From Buddleja alternifolia (lineage: Eukaryota > Streptophyta > Magnoliopsida > Lamiales > Scrophulariaceae): a stretch of 64,000 bases of DNA. The notes beneath the pieces were generated by a model. It saw only the letters and a list, made by a program, of their open reading frames with translations. It was not told the DNA's origin and made no database searches. Position 1 is the stretch's first letter. Every line of letters starts with the position of its first letter. The stretch covers positions 14,248,708 through 14,312,707 of the forward strand of contig CM033391.1 of NCBI GenBank assembly GCA_019426215.1. Direction: 5' to 3'. A program made the translations under genes and the position numbers. Shown piece by piece: positions 58,514-64,000 of this stretch.

Positions 58514-60438
58514 TCCTCCTAATATATTTCTACGATCAAATTCATCAATACAAAAATTTTTACAAGTTTACATAAGTTCGAATACATAGCATGAGAAGAC
58601 CTACTTGGAAAATTCCTTTCAATGAATTAAATTCACCAAACTTATTTAAAATTTAAACAAAGGAGGAGGGTAACAAATTTTCAAGTGAATGTTGGAAGTG
58701 TTTAAATTGGTAAATAATGTAGTTGGGCAGCCGTTTTCCTCCTCAAACAAACAAGTGTCAATTGCTACATGACAAAAACAAACGTCCACCTTTGACCTTG
58801 TAACCGTCACAAGTTTTGTCTTTGCGTCAGTAAAATTCATTTTATTTTCCCTCACTTCGAATTACTCCCTGAATTTTTACTTATTTCAATTTGTGCATCC
58901 CAACATTAATTGCAGGCTAAAATTTTAATTTATTAGTGATTTTAATAAAATACACATGTAATATCTTAAAATCGAGTTAAAATCAAACGAATCCTCCACA
59001 TTTCACAGATGAATTTCGATTTAGTCTTAGATTCGAAGATCAAAACCATCATCAACTTTTGTGGATGAGTTTCACTTAATCCATAGTAATGATCGTTGAT
59101 AGTATGCGTTTATTTATAGATAAATTTCAATTTAGTCTCAAATTCAAAAATCAAAATCATCAACTTTTGTGGATGAGTTTCATTTAATCCTTAGTAATGA
59201 TTGTTGATAATGGACGTTGATTTCACATGTATACCGAGATGCAAAGTACAATGGAACTCAAAAAATTATAAAACATCATAAAACCAAACCATAGCATCAT
59301 GTTGTTATTGCGAGCCTATCACACGATTACTATGGACTACAAGATTTAAAATCTTGTATCGTTTTTCAGGATTAAATTAGCATCCGATGCACCAAATTAG
59401 AGTAGAACTCGTCCCTTAATCTGGACTGGACGAAGGTTCGCCTCCAAGAGTTTCAATAGTCATCTTCCATATAACTTTATTAAAAGTCGCTGTTAATTGA
59501 TAAAGTAGAAGAATTATTTTTTCTTATAATTTTGCCTAATTCAATTAGGTCAATTAATTGTTTTATTAATTAATTATTTATTCCTATAAGCCAATTAATT
59601 AAAAAAAATAGAATTAATTAATAACTAGTATTCCACCAAAAGTATGCTTGACTTTGCTTTGGAGGTTTATCGGAAGGATTATATTGTCACAAATTAGAAA
59701 TTCATAAATTAAATTAATTATAAAATCAAAATGATTAAAATGAGTTATACCCAAAATGCACGGTTCCCATTTTCTTTTGAAAATTTAAATGTCAACGAGT
59801 AATGTATTGCTAGGTATATGATTTTGAAATGGCAAAATGAAATCTAAATAACATGATTACATGTTAATTATATATGTGTTACTAATTGGTTTTACTCAAA
59901 GAGGAATATATGCACGCAAGGAAGGCATGCCCCGACTGCTAGTTGAAAGATCAAAGTACAAAATTACCTTGTAATTGCCAGAAGTTGATGCTAGAGATTG
60001 GGCATGAGGACCAAGTTAAGATATAAAAACTCTAGGACTACTTTTGAAATAGAGGTTAAAATTGGGGGACTATGATAAATTTTAACCCTTTTCGTCGTAA
60101 GGAGATCTTGAATGAATGAAAGGAAGAGAAATGGGCCCTACCAGGCTACCACATCTCCTTCCCTTATCCTTTCGTTTATGAGTGTAACGCCGTTGTATTG
60201 GCTCCACACGTCACATTATCGCCGTCACCTCTGTTTGCCTCCCCTCATGTCATTTCGCCTTTTGAATTTCAAGTTATTCTTCATTTCAGAATTCAGATAA
60301 TACCGCATTCAAAAAGTGACCAATAGAGGGTTGTCCACATGCCACGTCAGATTGTGCTTTAATCCCATATGGCACTTGATGTGCAATAAAATATACTGCT
60401 ATATCTATATTTTACATAATATCTGTATATAAATTATA
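58514..60438. other. Intergenic DNA with a ~115-bp tandem repeat
   Basis: A diverged direct repeat at about 59006-59118 and 59119-59225 ('catcaacttttgtggatgagttt' in both). Otherwise AT-rich. A small plus-strand ORF at 60112-60300 is preceded by nothing gene-like. A promoter-like or exon-like patch at 60120-60260 is slightly GC-richer but unassigned. Confidence 0.35.
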
Positions 60439-62024
60439 CGTGAAAATTGCAATTTTGGTCCTCTATAGTAGGGGATAGCAACTTTGAGACAATATCTTTT
60501 CAACTTACAATTATGTCTTTTATTTTTTAATTTTATGGCAATTTCAGTACTCAGCGTAGCAATTTTGTTCCTCCAAGCCGAAAACTTCGAAATATTGAGG
60601 GATTTTGCATCTAATTTGGGAATTTTTCGAATTTTGAAAGAATAATTGGAGCTTTTACTAATTTTGGAGAGAAAATAATTATTGTGCATCCATTTAAGAT
60701 GCACAATATAAAAATAAACTTGCTAAAATACAAGTATACTAAAATATATTTGCAAACATAGATAGAAAATAAAAATAAAATAATAAATAATTACCAAATA
60801 TTGTCTCACTAATTAATTTTTATTTTACCTACTTTATCATGTTGTATCAATTTTTTCTTGACTCACTAATACTCACCTTTTAAAAAAATCATGAACTAAT
60901 ATAAATATACATTATTATAAATATTGTATATATACATATTAAAAATAAAATTTTACACATCAGAATGCATAGTAGGAAAAATTTAATTAATTTATAAGTT
61001 CATAATCGCATGTTCTTATTTATTTATGAATTTGTCATACTTTAATTGAATTTTAAATAATAAAAATTTTGAAGTATGAGAATCAAAATATTTTCTAAAA
61101 GATTCAAATAATTTTTTTTAAAATAATTTTTCATAGCTCTGATATACTTATTGGAGATGGATACGAGGAAGGATATGTATCGAATATAGCCACAGACTAT
61201 CTCGAAATTTAAAAAAGAAAAAAAATAGATACAACATTATATGCGCCTGGAGGTGTAACCGAAGTGTTACATACACATGAGTACTTCTTATTATTTAATA
61301 AAAGCTTCTAGTCAAATTTAAAATACAAAATAAAAAAGAATTGTACAATTAATGAAAAGTTATTTTTTGAATCCGAGAGGAATGAGAAGTTATTTTTATA
61401 AAATACTTTATAACAAATCAAATTTGTGTTATAATATAAATAAATATATAAGAGTCAAAATAAGTTAAATGAGATTTTATAATTTATTTAAGAGGAGTAC
61501 TCGACCTGTTATGGAGACAGGTAGTACTTCAAAAAAAATTCTAAAATTTAAAATTATACTTATATATATACAATATTTAACAATATTAATTTATATTATT
61601 TTAAGATACTTTGAAATTATGAGTCTTAATTAATAAACAAAAATAGATAAATAAGTATGAAAAATGAAAAAAATGCTAAGTTTAATCATTAAGGATTGTA
61701 TATTATTATTTGAATATTGTTGTTGTAAGTGTGTGTTGTGTATTTATATGACTATTTATATATATAATATTAGCAAAAACTCCAATTTCCCTCCCAAAAT
61801 CATTTGAAGCTCCAATTTGTCCTTCAAATTTTGAAAAATTCCCAAATTAGATACAAAATCCCCATTTTTTAAGAATTTTTTGGCTTGGAGTACTAAAATT
61901 ACCACTTCGAGGGCTGAAATTGCCACAAAATTGAAAGCTAACAGACTTGATTGCAAGTTGAAAAATATACCATCCAAAAGTTGCCAATCCTCATAATATA
62001 TAGGACCAAAATTGCAGTTTTCCC
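60439..62024. mobile_element. Mutator-like element, 1,586 bp, ~240-bp arms, 9-bp duplication
   Basis: Perfect 9-bp duplication TAAATTATA (60430-60438, 62025-62033). The two ends are inverted copies for about 240 bp: 'gcaattttggtcct', 'ggcaatttcag', 'tctaatttgggaatttttc' and 'aattggag' occur in order on the left and, complemented, on the right. AT-rich non-coding interior. The minus-strand ORFs in both arms (60405-60704, 61756-61977) are arm artefacts. Confidence 0.88.
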
Positions 62025-62033
62025 TAAATTATA

Positions 62034-63180
62034 TTTGGAAATATAACCAACCTTAATTCAACATATTTGGAAAGAATGATGAATGTAGTCAATTCAATTT
62101 GGACAAAATTAATTTCATAAAAAAGTATTGTAGTTGATGTGTATGTATAATTACTATCTACATCAGATGAAAACGAGAGACTTGAGAGACACATAAATCA
62201 CAAAATCTCTTCTTTCTAACGAGACATTATTTTAAGGATAAAACCGTACGACACAAGCCAAAGTGGATAATACTTTGCATAAAAGAGTTCTATGCGAAAA
62301 ATTAAGTGCATTCCGTAATAACACTTATGACTTAAATTTAGAGGGACAAATAATATTTTTATTGACTGATGTCAATATTCCAAGTGAAAATTGTAGCATT
62401 TAATTCCACGTATGCTCTCCCCCATCATAAATAAATAAAAAATCTAAAGGGTGGCAAAGAATCTGTATTTACCAACTAGATTGATGAAGGGATATATCCG
62501 TATGGGAAAACAAAGATAAATAAAATGATTAATGGAACTAGTTCTAAATGCACGTGGATTTAACATTCTCCCCAATGTAAATGTTCTAACAACTCATCCG
62601 TTCGTACCAATAGGATATTCTCCTTCTTTCCCAAATTAAACAATCAAAGTATCTATATATATATATATATATATTATGTACTTTAATATTCACTAATGCT
62701 CCTTCTTGCAATTATCTTAATAATGTGTACGGTCTATTATTTTGTGGTACGTAAATTAATTCTATTTTCAGTCTACTGTGGATAATAAATAAGTGTAACA
62801 TTTATTAGTAATATATATTGTAATTAAGTGTTGTTTTTATTTATTTAAAAAAAGGGGTAGAGAGAGTTTATGCTGAGTTTTAGTTAAACCACATATGTGT
62901 TCTTGGTTAGGCATGAGTTTGGTGAGTTTTAAGGCAAAAACTCCCAACATAAAATTAGTTACAAATTTGTTACCACATTTATACAAACCTCCTCACAACT
63001 CGGATTTCCTTGGTAATAAAAAAACACATATCTTAAAAACTAAAAAAAATATAAATATTAACTCAAAACAAATCGTACCCCACATTTTTCAATTAATACA
63101 ATAATAATTATAGTATATTGGTATTATCAAAAATATAGTAAAAAATTGAGGGACAGAGAATTAACACAAAATTTAAAGGA
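62034..63180. other. AT-rich intergenic DNA
   Basis: (AT)n at about 62654-62674. ORF 62895-63104 is unsupported. Nothing else recognised. Confidence 0.35.
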
Positions 63181-64000
63181 AATTCCCTCGCTTGGTGACC
63201 CAACGTTTTTCTCGATGGTGCAAGCAATGCAAAACCGTCGGATTCTCATCCATCATCCACGTGTCACAATCTGATATAGAGTATACCCCCACGAAAGAAC
63301 AGGTCTTGAGGCAGTTGTTTTGGGTAACCTTGAATAGGCGGTGGGGTTACCGATGGGTCCGGTGAGAGGGTCAATGGTATAAGAATTGGGGTTTAAGCAA
63401 TGATGTTGAGGGTGGGGGTGTTACTTTGTGTTTTTCTCACAGGGGTTTTTGCACACACAAAATTTAACATTATTATTAACACAAATCAAAAAGGGAAATT
63501 CAATTCATCTGGGATTTCTCTATTTTTATTCAGAGTGTTTGGGTTATGGAGATGGCTAATTCACATTCTGGTTTTGATTTGTTCATTTCTGAACAACAAT
63601 TCTGATCTTGCAGTTTCTTTTGTAAGTATGGGCAAATTTTGTTTTGTGAAGAAAATGATTGTGTGGGATTTTGAAGCAAAAGTGAATTAAACTTTTAAAG
63701 GTGAGAGATATGATCAGATTCTGGGTTCCTTCCATTTTTTGTTTTGTGTAGTTTGGTTCATAATTTCCTTTCTTCTTGTAGAAAAATATTTGAAAAGTGA
63801 AATGAAAATCTGAATTATGGGAGTTTGCTTCTCTTTGTAATTCTTTCTTCTTTCTTTCTTTCTTTTTTAATTTTTTCCAAAAAGTATTTGATTTGATTTA
63901 CATCTACACTTTTCCTATTTGGCCATATGGGATTTTTTCTATGCAAAGTGTCTTTTCTTGTGTTATGAATTTGTGTAAATGGTTTTGATCCATTAGTGAA
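63181..64000 (+). promoter_or_regulatory. Probable promoter and 5' region of a further gene
   Basis: Base composition becomes gene-like. A G-box CACGTG lies at 63258-63263 (in CCACGTGTCA, an ABRE-like site), followed by GC-rich text to 63400. An ORF at 63400-63690 starts with a signal-peptide-like MMLRVGVLLCVFLTGVFA, but the following residues are low-quality. The T-rich sequence after 63690 looks like an intron or UTR. I infer a gene start on the plus strand continuing past the window, with weak support for the ORF itself. Confidence 0.3.

Noticed and set aside
60405..60704. 99-codon minus-strand ORF
   Set aside because: It is the left arm of a Mutator-like element; the matching ORF at 61756-61977 is the inverted arm.
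1..64000. CRISPR arrays, bacterial operons, rRNA or tRNA genes
   Set aside because: None seen; repeats are transposon ends or microsatellites, and the spliced gene shows the sequence is eukaryotic. tRNA genes were not searched exhaustively.

Overview
The window is plant nuclear DNA. It holds a spliced plant oxysterol-binding-protein-related gene with ten coding exons, Ty1/copia elements primed by initiator-Met tRNA, an L1-type LINE, hAT- and Mutator-type MITEs, an endogenous caulimovirid (plant pararetrovirus) remnant and AT-rich intergenic DNA. A dicot, perhaps an asterid, is my guess. The species cannot be read from the sequence.

Layout. At 353-490 (minus) lies what looks like the first coding exon of a small Rab5-interacting-type membrane protein gene running off the left edge. 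From about 1.3 to 25.6 kb there is a nest of retroelements. It contains fragments of a copia-type LTR carrying a conserved hairpin, and a family of roughly 1.6-1.8 kb solo LTRs beginning TGTTAG (one partly inverted at 1757-3694, one at 3801-6758 with another solo LTR inside it, and two nested at 22238-25581). It also contains a decayed gag-only LTR element split by a degenerate LINE (9619-14565), its probable 3' LTR (about 15574-18157), and small DNA elements at 17261, 19249 and 20948, each with a target-site duplication.

From 25.6 to 45.5 kb is a block bounded by inverted copies of a G/T-rich repeat. Inside it is a broken caulimovirid copy, minus strand for the polymerase and plus strand for one fragment. 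A young 14.2-kb Ty1/copia element (28378-42607, minus strand, TSD AGGGG) is inserted into it. The copia element has gag, a lightly damaged pol, and a 1,408-codon ORF in the env position interrupted by one in-frame TGA. Long LTRs, large size and an extra 3' ORF point to the SIRE/Maximus lineage.

An apparently intact ORP3-type sterol/lipid-binding protein gene occupies 45952-54125 (plus). The reconstructed reading frame is continuous over ten exons (455 residues). Its last intron holds a GC-rich solo LTR with a perfect GTTAT duplication. The rest, to 64 kb, is AT-rich intergenic DNA with a LINE 3' fragment and long-TIR elements, two of them with perfect 9-bp duplications. The last 800 bases look like the promoter and 5' region of a further plus-strand gene.

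Only the ORP gene and the edge gene look like host functions. The rest is a record of layered insertions whose order can be read from the duplications: EPRV, then copia; solo LTR B, then C; copia LTR, then D, then F.
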